This document shows positions 11,443-23,163 of a DNA stretch of 64,000 nucleotides, one piece after another. Position 1 is the stretch's first letter. Every line of letters starts with the position of its first letter. The stretch covers positions 62,001 to 126,000 of the forward strand of contig JAKSYS010000079.1 of NCBI GenBank assembly GCA_022925895.1. Reading direction: 5' to 3'. The notes under the pieces are model-generated. The model was not told the DNA's origin. It did no database searches and was given only the letters and a program-made list of their open reading frames with translations. The DNA comes from Fragilaria crotonensis (taxonomy: Eukaryota > Bacillariophyta > Fragilariophyceae > Fragilariales > Fragilariaceae). The translations under genes and the position numbers were made by a program.

Positions 11443-13605
11443 ATGGTCCACATGGACAACAACCTCGACATCCCACCAAAGTTAAATGAATGGGTTATGC
11501 AGATTACGCACGAATACTTATCTAACTATGTTTCCGGTCTTTCTGACAATCAATACTCACACCTGCACCTGGAAGCAAACAAGGTCCCAGCACCAGGATA
11601 CCAAAACCACAACCGAGGGAAACAAACGATGGATTCCAGTTCTCAATCGACGCGGCCAAACTAAAAGCCCACCCGCCCGCTTGGTCACTCCATCATCAAC
11701 ACAAGGCATAGGCAACTGCCACCCACTTGAAGGAGCTTTCACGTCAGGTTTTAATTTACCACCGGAAGAATGCAAAGGTATCGCACCTTCTGTCCAATTC
11801 ACAACAACAAAAGCGGAAAAAGATAACGCACAGAAGCCCAACCATGCTAAGCAAACCACCGAAAATCTCCATGACACAACAAACACTATTGAAAACCGAT
11901 CGTCGCAAAATCCAGATTCTGATGCTCCCCCAGCCACAACAATTCCAAGAGACCGCCCAGTCCCGAACCCCATGATAGCAACAAACGATGGGACCCACTG
12001 TATTCTTGCCGTCAAATGGAAATAAATGGGACGGAATACTCAATAAAAATGGTACGAGACAAGCAATATTTAGGAAACTTGCTGTACAAGCTCATGCAAT
12101 TGATGTTTAAAGGCAACGATGGACATATGTACCGATGGGAAAGCGAGGATTTGGTAAATGCGAGAATGATTTTCCAATTGACCGTTGCAGAAATACGCGA
12201 TTACATTACACCCAACATTACCTTTGTGAAAAAACAATGCAATGTTTTTGGCGTACGTTTTGGATTCGTTACTAACCCAGTTCGATGGAAACAGCAGCAA
12301 CACTTCCAAAAGAAGTGGATAGGTATGAACGTTTCTGTCTCAGTGTCAAACGGGAACCAAAAAGCAGTGGATAGCATGAATGTCTCTGTCTCAGTGTCAA
12401 ACTCCAAAGGTACAAGCGGGAAGTTAGAGGTCGCAGGTTATATCTCACTCAAGGCTCCAAACACAACACATTGGCATTGATACACCCAACACCTCCTCTC
12501 TTCTCTTCCAGAGGCTACCCTATTGTTTTGATATTGTAAGCGTTTCCAGGACTCCAATGGATCAATTGATTCCTCACCTGGTGATCCAATGTGGAGACAA
12601 ACACGTAATCCCCCTGTGTCAAGCACTACTATAGTATCGAACTGGTCAAACAAATATGGCACTCTTTCTATCTCGATATGCTCTCACCACACGGACAGAT
12701 GACAAAGTTAGGCAACACTTCGAGACCTGGGTAAAATTTCTTAGCCCAGTCAACATTGCTCCCACCATACCCCACCTGGACCAATGTCGGAATGAGTATT
12801 TTGATAACGGCACCGTCTTAGTCAGCCAGGTGGACAAGAGAATGGGCAGCATCGCTGAGTTCCCCAGATGGGAAAACACCCGCGCTCTGCGACGTAGTTA
12901 ACGGCACTTCTGACCAGCACAAAGCTTATTTATTGGCTCCTCATCATTATCTGAAAGCCGCCCAACAACATTGGAGGGATTATAAATGCAGGTTATACCC
13001 ACCTCGTCGCCACCGAGAAACTCGATTCCGCTATAACATTCAACAAGGCCTCCCAGATGCCATCCATATTACAACCTCCATCCAATTGAATGTATCCTTT
13101 TTGGAACAGATGTTAGCTGCAGCAGTTTGGCACCATGCACCACCCTCAGTTCGAGAAGCGACCAAACAACCTCCAGTCCACCCACAAACGCGACAAACCT
13201 ACCATCATCGCACTTCTTTTACGTCACGAACACATCGTTCAGCAGCAGCATCATCTTGCGCTAGCATCATTCCCGAAGAACCCGACGAAGACTTCATGGA
13301 TAGCAATACATTGCACACCCCGACGGACGCATTTCGCGGAGGAGCCCACGCCAGACACAAGGACCAGACAGGAAGACCAGACAGGAAGTGACTCTACTAA
13401 ATTGTCGACTCGCCCATCAGACACATATCAGACAAACTTTCAATTATTGGAGCAAACGATCAAACGACCTCAAAAAGCGCTGGGTTCATCGGAAAAAATA
13501 GCATCGGACCGATTGACAAGCACCAAGCAACAACTGTTTTGGATTGACAAGCAATCTAGATGTAAGGCTATCGTAGGTTTGGCCCCAATTACATCAATCA
13601 GCTGA
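11443..13605 (+). pseudogene. LINE ORF1 remnant, N-terminal and middle part
   Basis: It is spread over several plus-strand frames: 11443-11664 (PPKLNEWVMQITHEYL), 11486-12025 (ending IATNDGTHCILAVKW), 12016-12480 (ending GYISLKAPNTTHWH), about 12500-12900 (MDQLIPHLVIQCGDKHV, then a block ending before VVNGTSDQ), and 12933-13605. LKAPNTTH(R/W)H followed by a TPxDQLIPHLVVQC-like segment is a signature I associate with ORF1 proteins of diatom LINE-like elements. Function is probably RNA binding, as in other ORF1s (inference). There are at least four frame changes. Confidence 0.55.
12316..12417 (+). repeat. 51-bp tandem duplication inside ORF1 remnant
   Basis: Two copies of a 51-bp unit, starting agtggatag(g/c)atgaa-like at 12316 and 12367, share ctgtctcagtgtcaaac. 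The unit is 17 codons and preserves frame, giving MNVSVSVSN twice. Confidence 0.8.
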
Positions 13606-13618
13606 GCATCAACAAGCA

Positions 13619-14335
13619 GTGACAAAAAGTATCTTGTCGGAGATAACAAACCAAAACAGAAATATTCAACAACGAGCTCAAGACTTTCAAACCCAAAGCA
13701 ACCAGAAAATTGACACCCTGGGTAACACAGTAATCAAGGTACTGACGTCCATGATCAAGATGCGAACACAATTTGAACTAATGTCCATATTCGTGAAAGA
13801 AATAGCCAGCCATCGTGATCAAACTACAGGAAACACTGGCAAACGGGATCGACCGGAACAATGCAACTCCCTCAGAAGACGACCGAAGATACAGTCTGAC
13901 TCAAGCCAGGCATCCACGTTGTCACAATCACGAAGTTCAGACACATCTCCCCAAAGTACGTCATCACGCTTCAAGTCACCGCAAAAGAAGAAACAACATT
14001 CAATACCTTCATCCGCGAACGACGAACGCGCCAAGGCTAGTCACACGGGATCGGTCCAAAACATGAGCATCGACGATGACAACTCACAAAGTTTTCCGCA
14101 TGGACGCTTCAACATGGACTCGACTCTTTCGATAACGGAAGTACGTCCCAACAAGGAGGAATTTCCACCCTTGAATATCACACAACAAATTCAATATTCA
14201 GCGATTCTCTCCTCGTCCATACAAAGCAGGTCCGGAACAGAAATCCATCAACACCATGCACCAGTTCTCTACCAACAAAGCTCCCTTGAACACTCAATAC
14301 AAATCCACGGCGGGTTCAGATGGAGCGCCAACTAA
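13619..14335 (+). pseudogene. LINE ORF1 tail, coiled-coil and low complexity
   Basis: A 238-codon open stretch beginning TKSILSEITNQNRNIQQRAQDF, predicted to be helical, then Ser/Gln/Lys-rich (SQSRSSDTSPQSTSSRFKS), ending before a stop at 14335. It continues the ORF1 remnant in a new frame. Another Gln/His-rich frame (14339-14839) follows. I assign it to the same element from position and composition. Confidence 0.45.
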
Positions 14336-14784
14336 ATAATGCAAGGTAACGATTCCTCCTCTCCCGGCGGCATAGCCATTCGCCCGCAGGAACAGTCACA
14401 AAATATAATCTCTCCTGCACTAGTACATTGGGCTCCTCCATCTCATGAAACTAGGCCAGTGGCACAACTACAAGCACACCTACCGCATCATGGTCCATCA
14501 TCCATGGGCAACACGGACCCCATACTTCAAACACGTATTCCAATTCACACCATGTGGCACAATGTTCGCTGCAACATCCCGTTCCTGACAAAGTCACCAC
14601 AACATGCCCAACCGCCACAACCTTCACACCGGAACAAACGGACCAATAGCAAGCAGCTCCAGATAGTACAGACTCAATGGGCACAACTATTTCAGAGCAG
14701 CAGGAGAGCACAAGAACAGCAGGCCACTGACATAAACCGTCCAATAATCATGAGCATCGAAAACCAATGCGCCAATGAACCACC

Positions 14785-15540
14785 ATGGGTGGTATGTTAC
14801 AGGAAAAAACCATCAATTGTCTTCGCTTATACGCGGTGAATGTCAACATGGTCTTAGTCTTGATCGTCGCGGACGGCAATTTGATACACCATGTGAAGTA
14901 CAAAAAGAAGTCCAAGCGGATATTCTATGTGGACAAGAGCATAACCTGGACTCGGACAAAACTCACGTACGAAGTATTCTGTACTACACATGCTGACAAC
15001 ATTGGCATCGCTCTAAGATAGTCTTCGGAACCACTCCAATTCCCTTTTCCCGCCGATACAAACCAGGAGGCACATTCATGGTTAGCGCTAGCAGCGTTAC
15101 TGGCAGAATCATACACCAGGATCAAGATAAGTGGGGACGATGGGTGAGCCAAACACTTCAAGGGTGCTCGGGCATGCATTGAAGTCACAATCATTTCAGC
15201 ATATCAAGTTGTGGGGATGGCAATCACACCAGGATGTATCACAGCAGCTTCTCAGCAACACAGCTTGCTGGCTCAAGCTCATGATACCATGCTGAACCCA
15301 CGCACATCGTTTCGATGCAACTTGTCCTTGTTTATTCAGCAATGCAAAGAAAAGCAGCAGAAAATCCTCCTATGACATTGCTGATCACAACTGATAACCC
15401 CCTCCTAGAGGTTTGCAGGTTACTATGGGTTCCCTTGTTGTTACACATGACAACTAAATATCATGGTAAGTCAATGGGCAACCTAATGTTCCCACCAAGT
15501 GCTGCGCTCATTAGATCGAGGGCGGGGACTGATTAAAGGG
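14785..15540 (+). pseudogene. LINE endonuclease (EEP-like) remnant
   Basis: The pieces lie in different frames: INCLRLYAVNVNMVLV (14.8 kb), CGQEHNLDSDKTHVRSILYY (14.93-14.99 kb), TTPIPFSRRYKPGGTFMVS (about 15.03-15.08 kb), RIIHQDQDKWGRWVSQTLQG (about 15.1-15.16 kb) and NPRTSFRCNLSLFIQ (about 15.3 kb). The order agrees with an EEP endonuclease at the start of LINE ORF2. The catalytic set is not preserved and no RT motif follows. Confidence 0.5.
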
Positions 15541-18500
15541 ACATGTATAAAACTATTCTTGTGCTTACGGTAGCTACGCGAGCCACCGTACGACGGATCA
15601 TGATGTGCGACTGATCTGATCACAATGTATTACCCGTATATATTGTAATCTCGTTTTCCTACCGTCTATCGCACGCTTTTGGTCAATTCACAATAATGAA
15701 CCGGAACATTTTTGAATCGTACATGTAGACTGAGGACCACCCCGGTCGACGAACGGACCCTAACTGTAGACCACGCACGACAATTATTTAAGTCAACGAC
15801 GCGAACCGTTATCTTACACTCCTTCTGGATTTGACGAAGATACAGAAGTGCATAGCGATGAAGGTCAGCTTGTGTCAGAATTGGCATTAAAAAGTCTGCA
15901 AAAGGATGATCATCAATACTATGGATAAATCACATAGTAAATCAGAGACTGCTGATTTGTAGATCACGGACAAAAAGGGTGGGCCTAGAGCGGCAACATG
16001 CTTCAACCCTGCATTCCAAAGGGGAGCCAAAAGATGTGTCAAGTCTTCCACGCATGCATATGAGCAGGGTATTTGTCAACAGTTGGGCAGGAGCGGTTCT
16101 TCTGCCCTGTTGCTTGAGGGCAAAGTTGAATGTCTTGCTGTGGGCTTCCTAAACGTTGAACTCAGTTTCGGGGGTCATCCTCACAATGTTGGAAGGTTGG
16201 ACAGCTTCTAGTATGCTGTTAGTACCCGAGGGTCCTCTATAGAAAAGTGATGAATGTGTATACCAAAAGTGTGATCCTGCCTTTGTATCCTGACATGAAC
16301 AATTTCACATAATTTATGTTGGGATGCTCACCAATTCAGGGTTTCTTGATGATTCTTAAGTTGGATACAGGTGTTGGCAGAATCATTTCTTCTGCTGCAC
16401 CCCTTGCCAAATGTGAAGCATACTTTGTGAAGGGTTACTCATCATGATGGGATTCCTCCTGAATGCCATTACCGCCCAGCCACCATCTTCACCACCAGGA
16501 AACGACAACCATTCACGGCATTTTCTTTAAGAAAGCAATGCATGCAGCAATTTGGCAAAACGGTGGATGTCCATAGGGACCTTGCAAATGTCCATTCTTT
16601 GATTGGACATATCAAAGAAGAAATATTGTTGGCATGTAGTAAGATTGAATTTCCTTCAATCAGAACTATTGAAGAACAAGAAAGTGAGAGAGGGACTGGG
16701 TCAACGTCATGTTGGAAATGACAGACTTGAAGACCTTTAGCTTTGCTATGACGTGTTAGCAGGTGCAGTGGAGGCATAGGGTTTCAATGCCAAGTATTTG
16801 ATACTGTTGTCCTCATCCAAACCCCTACTTTGCGCGTGATGAGGCAGAGCTGAGACTCAGACCGAGCAAGTAGACAAGAAGAGTTGTTGAAAAGTTGTAA
16901 AGCCGTTTTGGCATCCAGACAATGGTGGAGCTTATGTTGCTTTGTTGAGGATTAGCAATGCTGCGTTCCTGGTTGGAAGTTTACGTGTGAAGTCCTCTAT
17001 CATGATGGCAATGTGCCACTACAACAGGGTTGTGGAATGCAAAGCATTGGAAAGTATTCTCAAGGCTTGTCAGAAGGTCGTACAACATGCTTTACATGTA
17101 GATCCGCAAAGCAAGAACAACTGCACACATCGGGCAGCCACATCTGCCAGTTATAGTTGGCAGCCCATCAAGCCACTTCTTCTTGTCGCGGAATTTGGTT
17201 CCAACTTTAGCACACCATGAGTCAAAGATGTACTACATTTTTGGAGGCTATGATTGCTGCACTCATTGCATACACGCCTTTAACATGTCAAGATGACTTC
17301 ACACCTTGCTTGATCCCATGGGTTTCAACCGGATTCAGGATGCGGCCGGCTGTTGACCTCCTCAGCAGAGCGGAACTGTGCAAACTGCAGATCCGGAACA
17401 AGGTTACCATCCCCATCCCTTACTAGCGCCTCTTGGTCAATGCAAAGCCCCAATTCAAGAAGACCCTGCTTGCATCATCAAACCACTGCTGCAGGTTCTG
17501 ATACGTTGTCAATTGTTAGCAAGCATCATCGACAATTCACGGTGGACCTATCATCTCCACACAGACTCAACGGTAAGCTGATATTCGTATTGAGTACTAC
17601 CAGTTGCTTGCAGCTCCAATCTGCTGCCTATTGATGTTGCACTGCCCCTGCCTCTCAGTTTGCCACCATCACCACTCACATCATGACTAACTTTGGCACA
17701 AGCTGCAACATCCTCCATCAATTCATCTGGAATTCTTGGAGCAGATGGAGAAGACCTTTTCCTTTTTACTCCATTACTCAACTAACCTGCAAATGCAGCG
17801 GCAACCACTTTGTAGCTGCCATTCGTTTTCTGAGCTTCCTATTTTCATTTGTAGTCCCATACTTTTCATTCGATTGGGGTAGCAATTGCTCGGTCATCTC
17901 ACTTTTGACAGTGCTTGTGCTAGTAGTAGTACTAGTAGCATTTTATTCTCTCCTGCAGAAATTGCATTGCTTTGTCCTTGAAAGCCATCATGTACAACAA
18001 GCGTTGCCTTCACTTTGTTTCCAAGGCATTCTACAAGACTGTCTTCTTTTAGCACCAAGGCGTGCTCGTTTGCAGGCCTACTACCGTGGAGATCGTCTAC
18101 AAGACTGTCTTCTTGTAGCACCATCACCACTGCTTCAGACACCAACAAATGTTCAATGGTGCAATGTTTCCAAGGCTTCCATGGTCAAAGAGGACCTCTC
18201 AGTTTCCATTATGGAGGAGTCCTCACCATTGGTATCGTCACCTTCTCCTTGTTTTCCACTTTCATGAACAGCTACCACCTGGTGCAAAGAAGTTAGCAGT
18301 ACAGAATGTCACTAGAGACAAGTCAAATAAACAGCAAAGTATGGATCAGACTCTCGTAGGACTTAACAAAAAATGGCTGACGTTGACCACTCTTTTCTCA
18401 TTGAAGAACATACCATTCTGAGAGCATCAAATACACCATACTTCTTCTTGGACGCCTCTCTTTCTTTGGTGGTGCAGTGTTGGTTGCATAGGGACAAGTC

Positions 18501-19369
18501 TTGTTTTGCTTCCTTGACATGAGAACAACAAGTGCAATTGTTGCCAGGATCTTTTGGAGCAAGCAACCCAAATGTTATGGCACCTGCTGGTCAATGTAGC
18601 ACTCATGCCGCAGCAGCTTTTCAATTACTACTAGACCGAGCCTCACTAAAGAACATTGGGCCTCTGGAGCAGTGTGTGAAATGCAGTGCATTAGAAAATC
18701 CGTAAGCCTTGTCATAAATTTGAACAGCAGGCTATGCATGGAGATCCACAAACCAAGGACGACAATCGAAGATCTAGAGTGGTCGGCTACATCCCTAGTA
18801 AACGATTTTTTTGGATGTTGTGTTCCACGAGCAATGATGAACAACGCATAGTTATCGTAGACGACGCTGAATTCGGGATCGAAATAGTATGTATACACCC
18901 ATTAACCAGAATCGGGACTACCGTACGCATAGCCTTGTCAGGTCGAGGAGTGTCGAATGGGTCACTCTTGTTTTAATTAAAGAGTGATGAAGTGATGACC
19001 TTGCACAGAAATTTTGTGTTAAGAGTTAGGAACTTTGGGTACTGGCAATCGTACACAGTAGCTACACAGCACACAACCTGGGACATCCGGAATTCCGGGT
19101 TAACCCAAACATTTCGAAGTTTTTGGGGATACGAGTGATTCTTGTCGGGAGCATCATGGCGGAAACCGTACAAGGGTACTGTACGATGCCAGGCAGAGCT
19201 CCTGTATCATACTCATTGATTTTCCCCGCCTATCATAGGCACAGACACCTAAAGAAAAAATTTGTCGTTAAGGCATATTAATAACGATCATATAACGTCA
19301 TCAGAAGATGGAAGGCGACAATAATACTTCTGCGCCGGCCGGCCACAAACTCAAGTTTGCATGTATGGA
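15541..19369. other. About 3.8 kb of decayed sequence without a gene call
   Basis: Plus-strand frames between 16.0 and 18.3 kb read coherently for 30-70 residues at a time (for example 16488-16690 and 17217-17426) and then break, as expected of an old coding element or pseudogene that I cannot identify. A short repeat, ctacaagactgtcttctt, occurs near 18031 and 18098. Nothing else supportable was seen. Confidence 0.35.
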
Positions 19370-19377
19370 CATCGCTC

Positions 19378-19725
19378 CGAACACGATTTCCATTGAACCG
19401 ATTTCGATGAACCAGATTTTCGATGAACCGATTTTGATGAACCGGATTTTCGATGAACCGATTATGATGAACCGGATTTTTGATGAACACGGTTTGATGA
19501 AACGGATTTCTCTTGAATACAGTTAATGAACCGGGACTCCTTATGACCAAAGAATAGAAGCGGGATTCTTAATTAACCAAAAAAAATAACCGTATTCTAA
19601 ATGACCGAAAGAATGAATCGGGATTCTTAATGAACCAAAAAAATGAACCGGGATTCTTAATGAACCGGAAAAATGAACCGGGATTCTCAATGAACCGAAA
19701 ACATGAACCGGGATTTATATTGAAC
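19378..19725. repeat. Two adjacent degenerate arrays built on atgaaccg
   Basis: Array 1 (about 19378-19530) repeats gatgaaccgattttc-like units of about 15-30 bp. Array 2 (about 19600-19725) repeats a unit of about 31 bp, aatgaaccggaaaaatgaac followed by cgggattctt. Both arrays share the core atgaaccg. GC-rich gcgccggcc(g) boxes lie outside them (19333 and 19738, 19790). Confidence 0.8.
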
Positions 19726-19739
19726 TTTTTGCCGTTGCG

Positions 19740-20612
19740 CGCCGGCCGACCGATGAATCAAGAGTTACGCGCCTGCCAAGCTCTTCGCGCGCCGGCCTAC
19801 ATTGTAATAATTTGATATTTCGATAACCGTTTTCCATCGAATGATTTAAAATACCTTTCGTGTTTGAATATGTCTATAACTTTCATTCTTTGTCAGCGTG
19901 TCTGTTCTATCTTCCATCCAAATGACACATCATTTTTCGAGCTATTTTCTAGTTTTAATAATTCGGTCATTTGATTGCACTGCTCCATAATTCTGTCCTC
20001 CACGTCCTCAACGACACGATTTTCCGGATGTCCCAGGTTTTCATCATCCACCTATAGCAATCATAATCTAAACTCTGCACGCTACCGCCACTTGCCAAAA
20101 TTTCCTGCACGTTGCTCCTCCACGCATCACGCCATCACAGCTCAAGTATTCTCACATTCCCTACTCTCTAGACTATACTACGAGTATGACCTATAATGGT
20201 GTCAGAGTTGGTCGCTGAACGGCTGCTCCGAGAGTCCAGAATCGTGTGAAAAAATCCTTGTTTCCGACGAATGTCGCAACAGGGAGTCCTCTATGGCCGG
20301 GGCAGGAATGAATCACGAATGGCAAGCACAACGACATGAGCGATTAATAAGAATACAGACTCTCAGAGCCCGGACTGCATTCAATTCATGGGACTACTCG
20401 AACTTCAATCGTGGGTTTGTCTCCGTGCATGCAATATAGCTCGCAATACTCTACTCCAGTTCCAGTAATACCTCAACATCAATCTTGTCTACAGCACTAC
20501 CGTATAATACTGTACAGTTGAGCAACTGTATCAGGGTCTGTCCATTGTCCATAGCTTGCGAAGCACGAGTCAAAATCGAATCGAATCGGGGATTTGCTAA
20601 TCACGCGCAAGC
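19740..20612. other. Intergenic stretch with no gene seen
   Basis: No long frame or domain is visible. The 12-mer ccggatgtccca at 20024-20035 also occurs at 8317-8328 and inverted at 19079-19090. Confidence 0.4.
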
Positions 20613-20620
20613 TATATAAG
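20613..20620 (+). promoter_or_regulatory. Candidate TATA box of the 20.7-kb membrane-protein gene
   Basis: tatataag sits about 95-105 bp before the candidate start codons at 20716 and 20726. This allows a leader of roughly 70 nt. It is a motif and distance call only. Confidence 0.4.
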
Positions 20621-20725
20621 ATAGGATGATGTGAGAGTTTAGTTCTTTTCATTCATGTTCTGGAGTAGTCTACTGTATTCTTCGAGTCCATCACAACACA
20701 AATCACTCAAGAACCATGAATTTCT

Positions 20726-21376
20726 TTGGAAATCGCCGATCGTCGCATCAAGATTCGACACCTTCCATCTCCTTTTCCATGGGAATGCCTTCTCCCTACC
20801 TCGTCGCAGCAACAGGCTGAATCATCGCCATCACCTTCATCGTCGACGTTGAATCGTGAAGCATCATCCACACCAAGTAATCGTCCATTGAACGGGAAAT
20901 CATCCCCAGAAATCGAACTCGTCACTCCTCAATCCTCCTCTTCTGTAGTGAAGGCGAGAATTCTTCCCGAGTTTACCATTGATTACGAATCTGATGATGA
21001 CACCTTTGAAGATGTTGAGTTTGGTGGTACCAATACTCCAAGTACTGCCAATGGCCGTTGTGATGGGGAACAAGAGACGAATCAACGAATCACACGAAAA
21101 CTCCAGACACCACAATGGATCCCTACCAACATGGTTCAATTCGGCGTTTGCCTTGGAATTGTCACTTTCGTTGCTGTTGCTGTCATTGTTGTGGTGATGA
21201 GCGTGACCAGCGTATCATCCCCTGCAGCAGCAAGTAACACAGCAAGCAACACCAATGCTGCGATTAACGCAGCAACAGGAAGTACGTTCCAACATAATAA
21301 TGTGACGGTGGATTCGGTATGGATATCACCTCCGGGTAATAGTACCCGGCGAGCGCTCCGTCATTTGTATCCATAA
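20726..21376 (+). CDS. Small single-pass membrane protein, unknown function
   Basis: A 216-residue frame. Residues 1-130 are Ser/Pro-rich and then acidic (TIDYESDDDTFEDVEFGG). One strong membrane helix follows at about 136-162 (MVQFGVCLGIVTFVAVAVIVVVM), then a Ser/Ala/Asn-rich tail ending HLYP. I do not recognise a family. The start is uncertain: an ATG at 20716, 10 bp upstream and in another frame, reads MNFFGNRRSSHQDSTPSISF and looks more like a natural N-terminus. It stops after 34 codons, so a small indel or an unrecognised splice near 20.79-20.81 kb could join the two. As it stands, the 20726 ATG gives the long frame. Confidence 0.6.
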   Translation: MEIADRRIKIRHLPSPFPWECLLPTSSQQQAESSPSPSSSTLNREASSTPSNRPLNGKSSPEIELVTPQSSSSVVKARILPEFTIDYESDDDTFEDVEFGGTNTPSTANGRCDGEQETNQRITRKLQTPQWIPTNMVQFGVCLGIVTFVAVAVIVVVMSVTSVSSPAAASNTASNTNAAINAATGSTFQHNNVTVDSVWISPPGNSTRRALRHLYP

Positions 21377-21725
21377 CTGAAACGAAGTTTGCAATGGGAG
21401 GGCAACAATGCAACAAGATGGTCCATGCCAAAGTTGCAGAGAGACTGACTAGTGATGGTAGCATCATCTGATAGCAAGTGTGTGAGAGTTGTGATTTGGA
21501 ACTCCGAGCAATAACAAGTGGTGTCTGGTAAGGTACTAATATTTGTTCTCAATGGTAGTGTGTTCGTAAGGTACTAATCGTCGTTCGGTGGCATCAAAGT
21601 ATTGTTTTCGGTCTTGGTAGTAATAGTAGTTCTCTCCCTGCACATTCGTTTCGGTACTGTGCTAATGCAAAATGTGTAATCATGCGTCAACAACAACGCA
21701 CCCCCCATGGGTCGTTGATTTTCGT

Positions 21726-22034
21726 TTAACGCCATCCTCCGCCACCATCACCTCCACGACCTCCACCACCACGGCCTCCACCGCCGCCTCCACCACCATC
21801 TCTGCGTGGACGAGGAGTTCCATCACCGTTTCCAGTAACATTGGTGGCAGACCACTTTTGCTTCTGATCATCAAACTGAGTATCGTAGGTAACAGTCTCG
21901 CCTTCGTTTAAGCTCTTGAATCCATCCTTCTGAATCTGAGAAAAGTGGACAAACACATCCTCACCGCCATCAGCAGGGGTAATGAAGCCAAAGCCCTTGT
22001 CGGAGAAGAACTTGACAGTTCCTTGATTGCTCAT
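21726..22034 (-). CDS. Cold-shock-domain RNA-binding protein with Gly-rich tail
   Basis: A 102-residue frame on the minus strand. A complete cold-shock domain occupies residues 3-68: [20 protein letters not shown] carries RNP1 (KGFGFI), and DVFVHFSQI carries RNP2. The order of strands and the length are normal for the bacterial CspA/eukaryotic Y-box fold. The tail, residues 73-102, is [20 protein letters not shown]-like, a typical RGG/Gly-rich RNA-binding extension found in plant and algal CSPs. The protein probably acts as an RNA chaperone in cytosol or nucleus (family knowledge). The start is supported by the domain beginning at residue 5. No intron is needed. Confidence 0.93.
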   Translation of the reverse strand: MSNQGTVKFFSDKGFGFITPADGGEDVFVHFSQIQKDGFKSLNEGETVTYDTQFDDQKQKWSATNVTGNGDGTPRPRRDGGGGGGGGRGGGGRGGDGGGGWR

Positions 22035-22974
22035 GATGAGTTAGTAAAAGTTGGAGAAAAGAGAGAGAAATGAGAATCGACAAATGCAAACTTCGTTGAT
22101 TTGTGGTTCGTAGCGGATCGAATCCTCGAGATTAGCATCTGCGCTACAGGGAAGGTCCTGAGCCCTATATATTACAAGCGGCAAATTTCATGGACACATC
22201 AAACTGCAGCAACCTTTTGGTTTCTCGTGGATCTGGTGCATCTATTGCTGGGTGCTGAGCCCGTTTCGCAACAATTTGAGAACAGCTGCTGTTTTCGCAA
22301 TGCTGCGATTTGTTACGGGTACAGCAACTTATGACGTCACGCCAAGCTCTGGAGTACCAGATTCATCCCCCAATCCGCCAATCTCGATTCGTGCTGTCAA
22401 AGTTTGGAACACTGCGAATCGGTCAAACGGCCTACAAGTGTACTACTCGGACTACTAATAACCGAACCATGCTGTACTGTACATGTAACATGTACCCATG
22501 GTGCTGCTATCCTATGCATACAATGTGCCGTACGGCTAGGAGTACATTCGACACTCGACACTGCAGTCTCCCGAACAGTTCGTATTTCGCACACATGCGT
22601 ATTTCTGCATACTTGTCCGCAAAACTCAGCTTTCAGATGACGTACAAAATGGTACTTGTACTGTACTCGAATGGCAATGGTACTACCGGTAGGACTAGGT
22701 ACTGGAGTACCGTCGTGCATGCGAATCGGACGACTACGCTTGCATCCTGTACCGAAGCAATTGTATCCCACTATTCAGCTTAATAAATAAAAATTGAATC
22801 TCATTCAACTAAAAGAGTGAAAAAGTACATGAATATCATTTATCCTCCAGCATAGGAATACTCCTGACTCTTGACGTCAGATGTACTACCTACTGATTCT
22901 GCATCGTCATCAGTTATTATTTGAGATGCGTATGACAATTTTTCGATGAAGTAGAATTTTTCGATGAAGTCAAT
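22035..22974. other. Upstream region of the cold-shock gene; no further gene
   Basis: A tatata run at 22164-22169 could be the minus-strand TATA element of the cold-shock gene (ATG 130 bp away), but support is weak. The 22.4-22.75 kb part is rich in gtac-containing words. Frames here are short and unconvincing. Confidence 0.35.
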
Positions 22975-23092
22975 AGCGACCGAGGATGACCGAAAATTGA
23001 AAACGGCCCTAGTTTTGCACCCAGCCGAGTTGACTGTTAACCGATGTAATGGTGGCTTCCTATACGCATAATTGCCTTGGTTGCTATTGTAG
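22975..23092. repeat. Dispersed repeat, copy 1, with imperfect inverted ends
   Basis: caatagcgaccgagg at the left and ccttggttgctattg at the right are near-perfect inverted repeats (13 of 15). The internal part (gatgaccgaaaattgaaaac, then ggccctagttttgcacccag) recurs in inverse orientation at about 50.66-50.75 kb. On the minus strand it reads as VNSAGCKTRAVF inside a 107-codon frame (22840-23163) that I do not trust as a gene. Confidence 0.7.
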
Positions 23093-23163
23093 TACTCGTA
23101 GTCTGAGTACATTTTTTCAACCTCTACTCTAAATATACTATGCCTAAGGCACTTTCCGGACAA

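Larger units (their letters stand above)
11400..15540 (+). mobile_element. Degenerate LINE-like retroelement lacking its RT end
   Basis: The block runs from an ORF1 start (MVHMDNN at 11443) through ORF1, a coiled-coil/low-complexity ORF1 tail, and then pieces of an endonuclease-like ORF2. The ORF2 pieces include TTPIPFSRRYKPGGT and SSVTGRIIHQDQDKWGRWVS near 15.03-15.15 kb and NPRTSFRCNLSLFIQQCKEK near 15.3 kb, read across several frames. The KPGGT...GRI...GRW arrangement matches what I remember of the apurinic-type endonuclease (EEP) of diatom LINE ORF2s. No reverse transcriptase follows, so the 3' portion is missing. There are many frame changes; it cannot be active. Confidence 0.6.

Noticed and set aside
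8317-20035. Recurring 12-mer ccggatgtccca at 8317, 19079 (inverted) and 20024 as a regulatory motif
   Set aside because: Three occurrences without a common gene context; could be chance or repeat debris.
22095-22160. tRNA-like segment (ggatcgaatcc)
   Set aside because: No acceptor, D-arm or anticodon-arm pairing could be built around it.
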